A stretch of DNA of 64,000 bases from Thiocapsa sp. (GCF_018399035.1 NZ_CP073760.1:5022501-5086500); one strand, 5' to 3'. Shown: positions 1-8,933, counted from the first letter of the stretch. A program made the numbers and translations. Notes: a model not told the origin generated them from the letters alone.

Positions 1-1
1 G

Positions 2-985
2 CGCAAGCTGGAGGCGGATTACGAGGCCCCGGCGCTCCTGATCGGACACAGCCTGGGCGGTGCGGCGGTGCTGGCGGCGGTGCATGCGCTCCCGTCCGTC
101 GAGGCGGTGGTGACCATCGCCTCCCCGGCGACTGCCTCGCATGTTCAACACCTCCTCAGCGGGGCACGCGGCCAGTTGGAGGAGACCGGCGAGGCCGAGG
201 TGCAGATCGGGCAGCGGCGCTTCCGCATCCGCAAGCAGTTGCTCGACGACCTGGATCAATACGCCTCGGCGGACCACATCCGTCACCTCAACCGCGCCCT
301 TCTGGTCTTCCATTCGCCGCTCGACACCATCGTGTCGATCGGGGAGGCCGGCAAGATCTTCCAAGCGGCGCGGCACCCCAAGAGCTTCATCTCGCTGGAC
401 AAGGCCGACCATATGCTCGGCAATCGCGAAGATGCCGAGTATGTCGCCGAGACGCTGGTCGCATGGGCGAGCCGCTATCTGGGGCTCGGCAAGCACGGTT
501 TCGAGCAGAGCATCGGGACCGCACCGCGGGTAGCCGAGAAAGAGGTCCTGGTCACCGAGCTCGATACCCGTTTCCAGCGCGGCCTCTACACCCATCGCCA
601 TCAATGGCTCGCCGACGAGCCCAAGTCGGTCGGCGGCTCGGATCTGGGTCCCACACCCTACGCTCTGCTGCTGATGTCGCTCGGCGCCTGCATCTCCATG
701 ACCGTGCGGACCTACGCCAGGCATCAGGGGCTGGCGTTGGACGACGTCGAAGTCCGCCTGAGCCAAGAGCGGGTTCATGGCACGGACTGCCGCAGCGGTG
801 AGCACGAGGGCGAGGACGAGGGCAAGCTCGAGCGCGTCGAGGTGCATCTGAACATCCTCGGCGCCCTCACGCCCGAAGAGCGCACCCGTCTACTCGAGAT
901 TGCCGCACGCAGCCCGGTTTATCGCACGCTGGCTGCTAGCACGAACGTGCAGATGCGTTTCGAGGAGGAGCCGCCGGGCACCTGA
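2..985 (+). CDS. Alpha/beta hydrolase-OsmC fusion protein, 5' end outside window
   Basis: The reading frame is open from the first bases, so the gene starts upstream of the window. The first visible residues hold the nucleophile elbow GHSLGG of an alpha/beta hydrolase. Further on, LVFHSPLDTIV and DKADHMLG look like the acid and histidine regions of the same fold. From about residue 170 of the visible part a second domain begins, with the OsmC-like stretch ALLLMSLGACISMTVRTYA. OsmC proteins use paired cysteines to reduce organic hydroperoxides; one cysteine (GAC) is clear here and a second candidate lies in GTDC. Hydrolase-OsmC fusions are a known bacterial architecture, probably cytosolic and linked to peroxide or acyl detoxification, but the substrate is not known. 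A GTG at 68 is only an internal codon, because the homology begins before it. Confidence 0.9.
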   Translation, partial: RKLEADYEAPALLIGHSLGGAAVLAAVHALPSVEAVVTIASPATASHVQHLLSGARGQLEETGEAEVQIGQRRFRIRKQLLDDLDQYASADHIRHLNRALLVFHSPLDTIVSIGEAGKIFQAARHPKSFISLDKADHMLGNREDAEYVAETLVAWASRYLGLGKHGFEQSIGTAPRVAEKEVLVTELDTRFQRGLYTHRHQWLADEPKSVGGSDLGPTPYALLLMSLGACISMTVRTYARHQGLALDDVEVRLSQERVHGTDCRSGEHEGEDEGKLERVEVHLNILGALTPEERTRLLEIAARSPVYRTLAASTNVQMRFEEEPPGT

Positions 986-1143
986 GCGGAGGCCCAAGCC
1001 GAGGCTCGGGGATCGACCGACCGAACGCCGTTGAAGTGGCGGCCGCGCCCGCGTAGCATCCCGCCCGCTCCCGTCACCTCTGTCCGCTGCGCGCAATCGC
1101 CGGACCCCGACTCAATGGCCTGCAGGCAAACCGGAACCTCGAC

Positions 1144-1668
1144 ATGAAACGGATCGAACATATTCTGGAGTTGGTCATCTTCAACAGCCGCTGGCTGCTC
1201 GCGCCCTTCTATCTGGGCCTAGTCCTCGCCATCGCCCTGCTGCTGGTCAAGTTCATCAAGGAGTTCATCCACTTCGTCCCCCTGGTCTTCACCGCCGAGG
1301 CCGGCGAGGTGATTATCGGGCTGCTCTCCCTCATCGACGTGGTGATGATCGCCAACCTGGTGCTCATCATCGTGCTGGCCGGCTACGAGAACTTCGTCTC
1401 CCGAATCGATACCGGGGACCATGAGGATCGTCCCAACTGGATGGGCCATGTGGGCTTCGCCGAGCTGAAGATGAAGCTCATCGGCTCCATCGTCGCCATC
1501 TCGGGCATCGAGCTGCTCAAGGCATTCATGTACGTGGATCGCCTGACCAACGAGGAGCTGGCCTGGAAGGTCGGCATCCACATGACCTTCGTCGTCTCCG
1601 GGCTTTTGTTCGCGCTGATGGATCGGATCTCGGCGGACAAGGCGAGCAATCGCGGAGACGATCATTAG
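1144..1668 (+). CDS. UPF0114 (YqhA-like) inner membrane protein
   Basis: 174-residue integral membrane protein. The N-terminus (MKRIEHILELVIFNSRWLLA) followed by long hydrophobic stretches at about residues 18-38, 53-80, 115-130 and 145-160 is the signature of the UPF0114/YqhA family. Length matches the family. The middle stretch WMGHVGFAELKMKL is a conserved family block. Function is unknown; the family has been linked loosely to acid and stress phenotypes, and nothing here refines that. It stands alone: the upstream hydrolase-OsmC gene ends 158 bases earlier and an HNH gene follows 120 bases later. Confidence 0.9.
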   Translation: MKRIEHILELVIFNSRWLLAPFYLGLVLAIALLLVKFIKEFIHFVPLVFTAEAGEVIIGLLSLIDVVMIANLVLIIVLAGYENFVSRIDTGDHEDRPNWMGHVGFAELKMKLIGSIVAISGIELLKAFMYVDRLTNEELAWKVGIHMTFVVSGLLFALMDRISADKASNRGDDH

Positions 1669-1788
1669 TCGACATGGTCAGCCTCGATCACCCATCCGGT
1701 CGGATGCGGTGATCCGGCGAACCGCATCGCGCTCCGGCGGGCTCGCGGTTCCGAGGTGAACCGGTTCGGCGGGAAATGAAAGACGTCA

Positions 1789-2469
1789 ATGGCAACGCGT
1801 CAAGCCTTTACCCGAGATGAAATCGTGCTCTGCATTTATGCGGCGCGATACGACATCGCCGAGATCGGAGGCATCGAGACCATTTCTGCGCTGCAGTCAC
1901 GCAGTCGCTCATCGATCAGCATGAAGATCCAGAACATCGCCGCGATGTGCGACGACGCAGGGATCAGTCGGAACCCGACTCAACGCAGGCTGACGGGGCG
2001 CCCGGCCGGGGAGACCGGCAGGCGGACCAACTGGGCGGAACTGTCGGAATATGCCGGCGTCGATCGGCAAAGCCATCTGCTGGAGTGTCAGTCCATTATC
2101 GCCGAGGCGTTCGCCTGGCCGGGGGAGTTGACCGATGGCTCGGCATTTTTCGAGGGTGCCAAACGCCGCGTGACGGTGAATGCTTACGAACGTGATCCTG
2201 CCGCTCGCCAACGCTGCATCGAGCACTATGGCTGCTCGTGCGTCATCTGTCGGTTCGATTTCCTGGCGTCGTTCGGCCCTGTCGCGGAGGGCTTCATCCA
2301 GGTGCACCATCTCACACCCTTATCCGAGATCGGCGCCCGATATGCGGTGAATCCAATCATTGACCTTCGGCCTGTTTGCCCGAACTGCCATGCAGTCATC
2401 CATCTCGGAGGATGCACACGCTCGATCGACGAGGTCCGTGAAATGCTGCAGTCGCGTGCGTCGGGTTAA
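1789..2469 (+). CDS. HNH endonuclease-domain protein
   Basis: 226 residues. The C-terminal third is an HNH nuclease with a structural zinc site: CVIC at 151-154 and CPNC at 197-200, with the catalytic HH pair at 173-174 (VHHLTPLSE) and a following asparagine and histidine. The N-terminal half has no recognised catalytic motif and could be a DNA-binding or specificity part. Similar stand-alone HNH proteins are annotated as putative restriction endonucleases; no methyltransferase partner is adjacent, so a restriction role is not supported by context. The stop codon TAA (2467-2469) is also the first three bases of a dispersed palindromic repeat, so the 3' boundary of this gene was set or retained by that element. 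Confidence 0.85.
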   Translation: MATRQAFTRDEIVLCIYAARYDIAEIGGIETISALQSRSRSSISMKIQNIAAMCDDAGISRNPTQRRLTGRPAGETGRRTNWAELSEYAGVDRQSHLLECQSIIAEAFAWPGELTDGSAFFEGAKRRVTVNAYERDPAARQRCIEHYGCSCVICRFDFLASFGPVAEGFIQVHHLTPLSEIGARYAVNPIIDLRPVCPNCHAVIHLGGCTRSIDEVREMLQSRASG

Positions 2470-2628
2470 ACCGCGTCCAGAGCGACATGCGCCATTTTCA
2501 TTTTGCGTTTAAACCGCGCCCAGTGCGGTATGCGATGTTTTTGGATGGGATCGGCCCCGGCGGATTTCAGAGCCGCTGGAGCCAGCGCGGTTTAAAGTAT
2601 TAAAAAATATAAAATTTTAAACCGCGCC
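2467..2628. repeat. Composite copy of the TAAACCGCG repeat family
   Basis: Three parts. Bases 2467-2507 are a half module beginning TAAACCGCGTCC, the inverted right half of the module at 28543-28628. Bases 2508-2596 form a complete module bounded by TTTAAACCGCGCC and GCGCGGTTTAAA, whose interior (GTGCGGTATGCGATGTTTTT, then GGATCGGCCCCGG) recurs at 13259-13345 (inverted) and 28436-28522. An AT-rich linker ATTAAAAAATATAAAAT then leads to a further inward TTTTAAACCGCGCC. The same linker follows the same module at the two other sites. No transposase lies inside. It resembles REP/BIME or MITE elements. Confidence 0.9.
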
Positions 2629-2668
2629 GGCTCGAAGGTCCGTCGTGAACCTTTCCCGACCGTTTGCC

Positions 2669-4219
2669 TCACCCCTCCGGAAGGTACCGATACAGATTCC
2701 AGGTGTGCAGCGGACGCGCGCAGGGCGCCTCCGCGGCTTTGCTCAGCGGCTGCCCGGCGCAATCGAAGAGCCTACGGTGGGTATCCGCGCGAAAACCCGC
2801 GATAGCCGGCGGTGCGCCGAATCCGGAGACGAGCCAGAAGGGCGAATCGACGGACTCCGGATCCAGTCGCGGTGCGATCCGGCCGCGCAGATACTCGGAG
2901 GGTCGGGTCAGGCCGGGCCATTGGGTCGTGGTGTCCAAGTCCGGCGCGTAAAAACGCAGCATCGCCGTGGTTTGATACCGGTCGGCATAGACGGGCTCCT
3001 CGAGCCTGCCGACGATCTCGGCCAACTCTCGGAATCCATGGGTCTCGCGCAGGACGCGATTCTGACTGTCTCCGAGCGGCAGTGCTGCGGTCGCCGCATG
3101 GAACGCGTAGAAACTCAGAAGCAGCAGATTGCCCAGAGCGGCCGCGATGACCCAGGGACGCAGATTGCGCAGCAGCAACGCCGCCAAGGGCGCCGCGGAC
3201 ATGAGATAGACGGCCGGCCAATTCGGCTCCACCTCGCTGCCGGTCGCGACCAGGGCGAAGAAGCCTAAGGGGAAAAGGGTTGCGGCCCACAGCAGAGGTT
3301 TGGCGTGGCCGACGAGTGCCCCGGCCATCTCCTGGCTCGGCTTGTTACGTCGCGCCCGGTTGATGAAAGGCGCAAGGAGTAGGGGAATGGCGATCAGTCC
3401 CCAAAACGCGAGCTGGGTGCCGAGATAACCCGAGAGACTGCCCAGTCGCTCGCCGATCGATTGGGGGCCGACGTGCGCGATGGCGCCGGGGGCGCCGACC
3501 GGCAGGTCGCCGACCTCGGTCGAGAAGCCGTGGCCGAACTGAAAGCGCATGGTCAGCCACTCGTTCTGCTGGTTCCAGAGGATGTTCGGCGCGAAGACCA
3601 GGAGCGCGACGAGTCCGCCGAGGTAAGGCCAGCGCGTGCGCAGCGCGCGCGGGTCGCTGAAGAGGATGGCCAAGAGCAGCACCGGCCCGATCAGGACCAT
3701 GGTGTATTTCCCCAGCAGACCGAGACCGACCGCTGCACCGGCGCTGAGCCAACGTCGACGCTGGCCGGCAAGCGCGCGCTCGCTCTCGTGCAGGGCCAGC
3801 GCCCAGGCCAGGCCCAGCACCGTGTCGGGCGTGGTGATGACGCCGCCGGCGAATCCGGGGATGGTCGCGAAGACCAGCACCAGCGCCACGGCCAGATCGC
3901 GCGGCGCCGTGAGTCCGCAGTTGCGGAAGAAGCGTGCGAGGACAAGCAGCGTCAGTGCACTGGCGATCAGTGTCCCCGCACGCGCGGCGAGCGCGGACCC
4001 CGGGGCGAGCCAGGTGCCGATGCCGAGCAGTGCTACACCCGGCGGATGATCGAAATAGCCCCAGGCGAGGCTGCGGGCCCAGTCGAAGTAATAGGCCTCG
4101 TCCTGCGTGACCGGCAGGAGCGCGGCGACGCCCAGCCGCCAGGCGGTCATGGCCGCGATCAGGGCGAGCAAGAGGCCCCACGCCTGACGGGGTGTATCGA
4201 TGCCTCGGGTCGTTTCCAT
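2669..4219 (-). CDS. GT39/ArnT-like glycosyltransferase, integral membrane
   Basis: 516 residues with about a dozen hydrophobic segments. The N-terminal region carries the dolichyl-phosphate-mannose mannosyltransferase (GT39/PMT-2, ArnT-like) hallmark: DEAYYFDWARSLAWGYFDHP at about 40-59, with the acidic DE pair used for polyprenyl-phosphate sugar donors, followed by PGVALL. The soluble C-terminal part (LDTTTQWPGL, RGRIAPRLDP) is periplasmic in this family. It probably moves a sugar from a polyprenyl phosphate to a lipid or cell-surface acceptor. A divergent GT2-GtrA gene 228 bases away on the other strand is well suited to make such a polyprenyl-phosphate donor. The gene ends facing a repeat element at 2467-2628. 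Confidence 0.88.
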   Translation of the reverse strand: METTRGIDTPRQAWGLLLALIAAMTAWRLGVAALLPVTQDEAYYFDWARSLAWGYFDHPPGVALLGIGTWLAPGSALAARAGTLIASALTLLVLARFFRNCGLTAPRDLAVALVLVFATIPGFAGGVITTPDTVLGLAWALALHESERALAGQRRRWLSAGAAVGLGLLGKYTMVLIGPVLLLAILFSDPRALRTRWPYLGGLVALLVFAPNILWNQQNEWLTMRFQFGHGFSTEVGDLPVGAPGAIAHVGPQSIGERLGSLSGYLGTQLAFWGLIAIPLLLAPFINRARRNKPSQEMAGALVGHAKPLLWAATLFPLGFFALVATGSEVEPNWPAVYLMSAAPLAALLLRNLRPWVIAAALGNLLLLSFYAFHAATAALPLGDSQNRVLRETHGFRELAEIVGRLEEPVYADRYQTTAMLRFYAPDLDTTTQWPGLTRPSEYLRGRIAPRLDPESVDSPFWLVSGFGAPPAIAGFRADTHRRLFDCAGQPLSKAAEAPCARPLHTWNLYRYLPEG

Positions 4220-4447
4220 GGTCTCGTGACTCGCTGCGTGGTGTGATTCGGCAGATTCGGCGGATCCGATCCGGGCCGCGATCGGTCGCGGTCGAGATGG
4301 CGGGAACGCGATCGCGTTAGAATAAGGGCTTTTCGGAGCCTAGGTCTGCCGTCTCGTCACCGTTGCGGCGTCCGCAGCCGCGCGCGGCAGTCTACTTCAA
4401 AGGCGCGCCCCGCACGTTCCTTCCCGCAACGAATCGAACCTCCGCTC

Positions 4448-5599
4448 ATGGCCAACAGGATCTCCGATCAGCCGATGCCCCAGCACAACTGCCGTCCACC
4501 CGAGTTGGCCGTTATCGTCCCGACCTATCAAGAAGCGGACATGGTGGACGAGGTCGTCCGCCGGGTCGATGCGGTGCTGCAGGGGATCGACTGGGAGCTG
4601 GTTTTCGTCGACGACGACTCGCCCGACGGGACCTCGGACCGAGTCCGCGCGATCGCACGACAGGATTCGCGTGTCAGGCTGGTGCAGCGTATCGGCCGAC
4701 GCGGGCTGTCGTCGGCCTGTATCGAAGGCATGATGTCGAGCGCGGCGCCCTTTCTGGCGGTGATGGACGGTGACCTCCAACACGACGAGACCCTCTTGCC
4801 CCGGATGCTCGAGGTCATCAAGGCGGACAACCTGGACATCGTGGTCGGCAGCCGCTACGTCTCCGGCGGGGGCATGGGGGACTGGAATGCCCGTCGGCAA
4901 TCCATGAGCCGGTTTGCGACCCGGATCGGCCAGTACCTGATCCATGCGGATCTGCAGGACCCGATGAGCGGGTTCTTTCTGGTGCGTGCGTCGGTCGTCC
5001 AGGGGTGCGTGCGGCGACTCAGCGGGGTCGGTTTCAAGATCTTGCTCGACATCTTCGCCGAAGCCGAACATCCCCTGCGCTTTCGCGAGCTGCCGTTTAC
5101 CTTCCGCGCGCGCGAGGCCGGCAGCAGCAAGCTCGACAACGCGGTCCTCTGGGAATATCTGCTGATGCTGACCCAGAAGCTGATCGGCCCGGTCATCCCG
5201 GTGCGCTTCATCGCCTTCTCGGCCATCGGCGGGCTCGGTGTCTTCGTGCACATGGCCGTGCTCTGGCCCATGTTGACCCTGCTCGGGACAGGCGCCTTCC
5301 TGATCAGTCAGGCCGCCGCGACGCTGGTCGCCATGACCAGCAACTTCTTTTTGAACAACATCCTGACCTACCGCGACATGCGTTTGCGCGGCCGGCAGCT
5401 GATCTGGGGCTGGCTCTCCTTCGTCGCCGCCTGCAGCGTCGGCGCCCTGGCCAACGTCGGCATCGCCAACTATCTCTTCCAAGGCGGCCACTCCGGCTGG
5501 TTCCTCTCGGCGCTCGCCGGGATCCTGGTCGGTGCGGTTTGGAACTATGCGGTGACGGCTGTCTATACCTGGAAGAGGCCGCGGGCCGTCAGGGATTGA
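4448..5599 (+). CDS. Polyprenyl-phosphate glycosyltransferase (DPM1-like GT2) with C-terminal GtrA domain
   Basis: 383 residues. The N-terminal about 230 residues are a GT2 domain of the dolichol-phosphate mannose synthase type: AVIVPTYQEADMVDEVV at the start, VFVDDDSPDGT for the nucleotide-sugar site, and AVMDGDLQHDE for the DxD-type metal site. LQDPMSGFFLVR is the typical later block. The last about 130 residues hold four hydrophobic segments (from VRFIAFSAIGGLGVFVHMAV on) matching GtrA, a flippase-like membrane domain. It likely transfers a sugar from a nucleotide donor to a polyprenyl phosphate and helps present it across the inner membrane. The divergently encoded GT39 enzyme could use the product. 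Confidence 0.9.
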   Translation: MANRISDQPMPQHNCRPPELAVIVPTYQEADMVDEVVRRVDAVLQGIDWELVFVDDDSPDGTSDRVRAIARQDSRVRLVQRIGRRGLSSACIEGMMSSAAPFLAVMDGDLQHDETLLPRMLEVIKADNLDIVVGSRYVSGGGMGDWNARRQSMSRFATRIGQYLIHADLQDPMSGFFLVRASVVQGCVRRLSGVGFKILLDIFAEAEHPLRFRELPFTFRAREAGSSKLDNAVLWEYLLMLTQKLIGPVIPVRFIAFSAIGGLGVFVHMAVLWPMLTLLGTGAFLISQAAATLVAMTSNFFLNNILTYRDMRLRGRQLIWGWLSFVAACSVGALANVGIANYLFQGGHSGWFLSALAGILVGAVWNYAVTAVYTWKRPRAVRD

Positions 5600-5684
5600 C
5601 CACGTCCGGGGCGGCGCGTCCTCGCGACTCCTCCGCTCGACCGGGTCACCCCGGAGCAGCAACCAACCCTCGAGGGCATGCACC

Positions 5685-5969
5685 ATGGTGAAAGCAGTGT
5701 GGAAGGATTGTGTGATCGCCGAGAGCGAGCAGGTCGAGGAGATGGATGGCCATGTCTATTTTCCGATCGCAGCGGTCCGACAGGATCTGCTGGAAGTCAG
5801 CGAGCGGCGGACCGTCTGCCCGAAGAAAGGCGAGGCGCACTATTACCATATCCTGGTCGGCAACGACTGCAACGTCGACGCCGCCTGGCGCTATCCCGAC
5901 CCGAAACCCTCGGCCGCACGCATCGCCGAGCATATCGCCTTCTGGCGCGGGGTCACGGTGGAGCGCTGA
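5685..5969 (+). CDS. DUF427 domain protein
   Basis: 94 residues, a single compact DUF427 domain. Diagnostic features are VKAVWKDCVIAESEQ at the start, then VYFPIAAV, CPKKGEAHYYHI and AAWRYPDPKP. DUF427 proteins are small, soluble and of unknown function. The start ATG was chosen because the homology begins directly there and no in-frame alternative is better. The 3' end overlaps a convergent, truncated reading frame on the other strand by a few bases. Confidence 0.9.
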   Translation: MVKAVWKDCVIAESEQVEEMDGHVYFPIAAVRQDLLEVSERRTVCPKKGEAHYYHILVGNDCNVDAAWRYPDPKPSAARIAEHIAFWRGVTVER

Positions 5970-6273
5970 CCGGCCGGTTCGAGAGGCCGCGGGCGTGGCT
6001 CCATTCAGGCGCAGCACCGGTGCCGCCGACCCTGCCGTCTGCATCCGTCCGCCGTCGCGTCGGGCGCACCCTCGCGCACCGCGTTCGCGCCGGCCCCGTC
6101 AGGTGCGTCAGCTCCGCGCGCAACGCATCCAGGATCGCGCCCCGCTCCGGGCTGCCGGGCGGCGGGGTGGTGATCGTCTCGCGCGTGGCCGGCGTCGCCG
6201 CGTGACTCGCCATGCAGCACCCCAGCAGGATCAGGATCAGGGCGTCGCCGATCCGGGCGCGTGTCGGGTTCAT
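5953..6273 (-). pseudogene. Truncated small secreted protein
   Basis: An ATG-initiated frame of 106 residues starts with a clear signal sequence (ALILILLGCCMASHA) and then TPPPGSPERGAILDALRAEL. That block is typical of a family of short periplasmic proteins in which a full domain follows. Here the domain stops after ELTHLTG and the rest is arginine-rich, low-quality sequence overlapping the end of the DUF427 gene. I read it as a gene cut short soon after the mature N-terminus. It could still be expressed as a short exported peptide. Confidence 0.45.
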
Positions 6274-6440
6274 CCTCGTGTCCTCGCTGCAATGAGATGA
6301 CGAGGCCCGCGCGAGCGCATGACCGCGCGCCCTCAAAGCCCCATGATCGCCCGCAGCTCCACGCTGCCGAGCACCTGGCAGTAGATCATGTTGATGATCG
6401 AAGGCTGCATCGCCCTGCCCGACATGGATTGCAGCCCGAG

Positions 6441-6540
6441 GCTTGCCCTTCATCTCCAGCTCGGTCGATTCCAGAGCAATGTCCACGTCAGGGCAGTCCA
6501 ATCGGTCCAGCTCGAGCGACATCCGGTCATAGATCACCAG
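6441..6540 (-). pseudogene. 100-bp copy of an internal segment of the DUF3581 gene
   Basis: Bases 6441-6540 match bases 14284-14383 in the same orientation with two mismatches by eye. On the minus strand both encode VIYDRMSLELDRLDCPDVDI and following residues of DUF3581. Nothing of the rest of that gene lies at 6.4 kb. It is a short segmental duplication placed directly upstream of the toxin-antitoxin promoter region. Confidence 0.85.
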
Positions 6541-6555
6541 ATTCCCTATGACTTT

Positions 6556-6567
6556 GTGATATAACAC
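6556..6567 (+). promoter_or_regulatory. Candidate toxin-antitoxin operator over a -10 box
   Basis: GTGATATAACAC is a near-perfect palindrome (10 of 12 symmetric positions) about 34 bases before the toxin start. It contains TATAAC, a good -10 hexamer. HigA-type antitoxins repress their own operon by binding such palindromes. There is no clear -35 box, so the promoter is tentative. Confidence 0.4.
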
Positions 6568-6600
6568 TAGGTATGACATCGAACCGGAGCGCAAGGGCAC

Positions 6601-6975
6601 GTGAGGATCTTCAAGAACGCTTGGTTCGAGCGCTTCGCGCGCAAGCAGAAGATCCGGGACGGGATGTTGCGCGACGCCGTCCTTCGAGCGGAGCAGGGCC
6701 TCATCGATGCCGATCTCGGCGGCGGGGTCATTAAGCAGCGTGTGGCGCGCCCAGGGCAAGGGCGCTCCGGAGGCTATCGGACCCTGATCTTGTACCGCCA
6801 GAGGCATCGTGCCTTTTTCGTCTATGGATTCGCCAAGAACCAGCAGGCCAACATCAGCGACGAGGAAGAAGCAGCTTTCAAGAAGGCGGCCCGGCACGTC
6901 CTCGAGCTGACGGACGAGCAACTCTCTGCGCTGATCCGAAACGGGCAATTCTCGGAGGTTGAACACGATGGCTAA
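6601..6975 (+). CDS. HigB/RelE-type toxin
   Basis: 124 residues, GTG start with AAGGG just upstream. The pattern MRIFKNAWFERFARKQKI at the start, then QRVARPGQGRSGGYRTLILY and FVYGFAKNQQANI, is that of RelE-superfamily HigB-like toxins (the family that includes DUF1044), which cleave mRNA. The last eight bases overlap the downstream antitoxin gene. The reversed order, toxin first, is normal for higBA operons. No truncation is visible. Confidence 0.87.
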   Translation: MRIFKNAWFERFARKQKIRDGMLRDAVLRAEQGLIDADLGGGVIKQRVARPGQGRSGGYRTLILYRQRHRAFFVYGFAKNQQANISDEEEAAFKKAARHVLELTDEQLSALIRNGQFSEVEHDG

Positions 6976-7285
6976 ACAGTATCGTAGCGACGCGATGGCC
7001 TCGATCCACGAAACCATGGAAGCCCTCCGGGAGGTGGGTGCCATCGGCAAGCAGACCATGCGCGAGTTCGATGACGTTTGCCTGACGCCGGTCGAACCCC
7101 TCTCTCCCGAGGCCATCCGCGCCCTGCGCGAGCGCGAGCATCTTTCTCAGCCGGTCTTTGCACGTTACCTCAATGTCAGCAAGAACTTGGTCTCGGACTG
7201 GGAGCGAGGGGTCAAGCGTCCCGGCGGGCCAGCGCTTCGGCTTCTCACCGTCATCGAGAAGAAGGGGATTCAGGCAATCGCTTGA
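6968..7285 (+). CDS. HigA-type antitoxin, XRE-family DNA-binding protein
   Basis: 105 residues from the ATG at 6968; a TTG three codons upstream is less likely. The C-terminal half is a helix-turn-helix: LREREHLSQPVFARYLNVSK then NLVSDWERGVKRP, typical of XRE/HigA antitoxins. It should bind the upstream toxin and repress the operon from the palindrome at 6556-6567. It overlaps the toxin gene by eight bases, which implies translational coupling. Confidence 0.88.
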   Translation: MAKQYRSDAMASIHETMEALREVGAIGKQTMREFDDVCLTPVEPLSPEAIRALREREHLSQPVFARYLNVSKNLVSDWERGVKRPGGPALRLLTVIEKKGIQAIA

Positions 7286-8218
7286 ACGCTCGGCCCCGAG
7301 TCGACAGGAAGCTCGCGGCAGTGACCCCTCGCTGTTCAGTTCGAAGAAACGAACGACAACCAAGGGCCGGATTATCGCGGTTAGGACCACAGCAGGTGGT
7401 TCTGGTGTCAAGATCGGCCGCGGACGACCGACGTCCGCTGGATAGGTCATTGCGGCCGCTCATCGGTGCCGGCTGAGGGTCCGGAGTTGGCCGAGTTCTT
7501 CCTGATCGGCACCAGAGTTGCGTGACCGGTCATGGGGCCCAGCGATCGGTCGGCTGGCTCGGCTCGGTGGCCGGTCCGGGTCGTAAACGGTCTGCCGCGA
7601 ACCGTTCGCAGACTGTCCGAGCTCCGCACCGGAGTGCCGGTGCCACAACCGATGACACCCACGACGTCCCGTTCCCCGGGATCGCATGCCGTATACCCGG
7701 TTCGCTCCACGGTCAGAGTTGCACGCCGGCCGCCCGGGGCCGCCGCTCGGATCGCCCGGTCTCCCGGTGGACCCGGATGGCGACACCCGCCACACGGCGA
7801 GGCGACAGCGCACGCCACCTACCGCGGAACCAGACGGGACGCGCAAGCAGAACGTACGCCAGCAGCAGTGCGGCAAGCGGAACCGCGCAGGCCGCAGTGT
7901 CCACGACGACGATCAACATCGCGCGGCCGCGCCATGCAGGGGCGAGCCGTCGGCGCCGATGATCCCCGCGCGTGTTGCACCTGTCGAGATCGCGATCGAG
8001 GGCGGGGCGGCGGCCCGCCGGGTCGACTCGCGAGCGCGCGACCCGGAACCGATGCGCAGACAGCCGGACCACGAGCGCGCTGCCGTGAGCTGGCTTCGCC
8101 ATCCCTGTACTTGACCGGAGCTCAGCGCCACTCTAGCCTCGCATTTGCGGTCCACCGGAGCGGCTTGACCCGCCCCGTCGCAACGACAGCATCCGCATGC
8201 TCAAGAGGCGTCCGACGC
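7286..8218. other. 933-bp gap without a convincing gene
   Basis: Open frames exist in several registers because of high GC, but none has a coherent domain. A minus-strand stretch near 7780-7920 would encode one hydrophobic segment (AVPLAALLLAYVLLARPVW), possibly the residue of a small membrane protein. I see no RNA gene, mobile element or repeat from the families found elsewhere in the window. Confidence 0.5.
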
Positions 8219-8933
8219 ATGTGCAGGCTCAGGATCCGATTCGCCATCATGGCTGCTGTCCTGCTCACGGGCTGCCTGGACACCGAACGACCGCTCGCGC
8301 TCGGGACCCTGGAGCGGGATCGCGTCGCACTCACCGCCACCGTCGCCCAACTGGTCGTCGACCTGCCCGTGGCCGAGGGTTCGCCGGTCACCAAAGGCAC
8401 CCTCTTGGTCCAGCTCTCGGACAGTCAGCAGCGCGCGGCTGGACGAGGCCAAGGAGAACCTCGACGAATTGCTCGCGGGCACGCGCCCGGAGCAGATCGC
8501 CCAAGCCGAGGCCGAGCTGAGTGCGGACGAGGCCGCGCTGGCCTATCAACAGGCCTTGCTGGCGGAGCTTCGCATCGTCGCCACCCGCGACGGCGTGCTC
8601 GACAGTCTGCCCTGGAACCTCGGCGAGCGCGTCACGGTCGGCAGCCCCGTGGCCATCATCCTCGCCGGCAAGGCGCCCTATGCCCGGGTGTACGTCCCCG
8701 AGCCCTATCGGGTCAAGATCAACAAGGGCGATACGCTCAAGGTGCACGTCGATGGACTGGATCGGACCTTTGACGGCACCGTGCGCTGGATCAGCTCCGA
8801 CCCGGCCTTCACCCCCTACTACGCCTTGAATGCCAGCGACCGCGCCCGGCTCATGTACCTGGCGCAGGTCGAGCTTCCGGACAGCGCCGCCATGCTCCCG
8901 AACGGCGTGCCCGCACAGGTCGAAATGCCGTGA
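8219..8933 (+). pseudogene. HlyD-family lipoprotein adaptor, frameshifted and shortened
   Basis: Starts with a lipoprotein signal (MAAVLLTGC) and the adaptor N-terminus TLERDRVALTATV. The frame then changes near 8438-8443 (from LVQLSDSQQRA in one frame to LDEAKENLDELLAGTRPEQI in another). The rest, RDGVLDSLPWNLGERVTVG to AYARVYVPEPYR and VRWISSDPAFTPYYAL, is the YhiI-like lipoyl/barrel part and is intact to the stop. Related adaptors carry a much longer coiled-coil between these two blocks, so a segment is also missing at the junction. The stop overlaps the ATPase GTG start, giving an adaptor-ATPase-permease operon. Confidence 0.75.

Noticed and set aside
4397..5686. A 429-codon minus-strand frame
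   Set aside because: It is antisense to the GT2-GtrA gene, which has clear motifs; the minus frame has only acidic/basic shadow composition.
5953..7116. A 387-codon minus-strand frame opposite the toxin-antitoxin pair
   Set aside because: It is a chance open frame. It strings together the DUF3581 copy and the secreted-protein remnant with antisense sequence of the toxin and antitoxin.
7532..8773. A 413-codon plus-strand frame covering the gap and the adaptor start
   Set aside because: Only the part after 8219 has protein character (lipoprotein signal and adaptor N-terminus). The upstream part is arginine/proline-rich shadow sequence with no domain.
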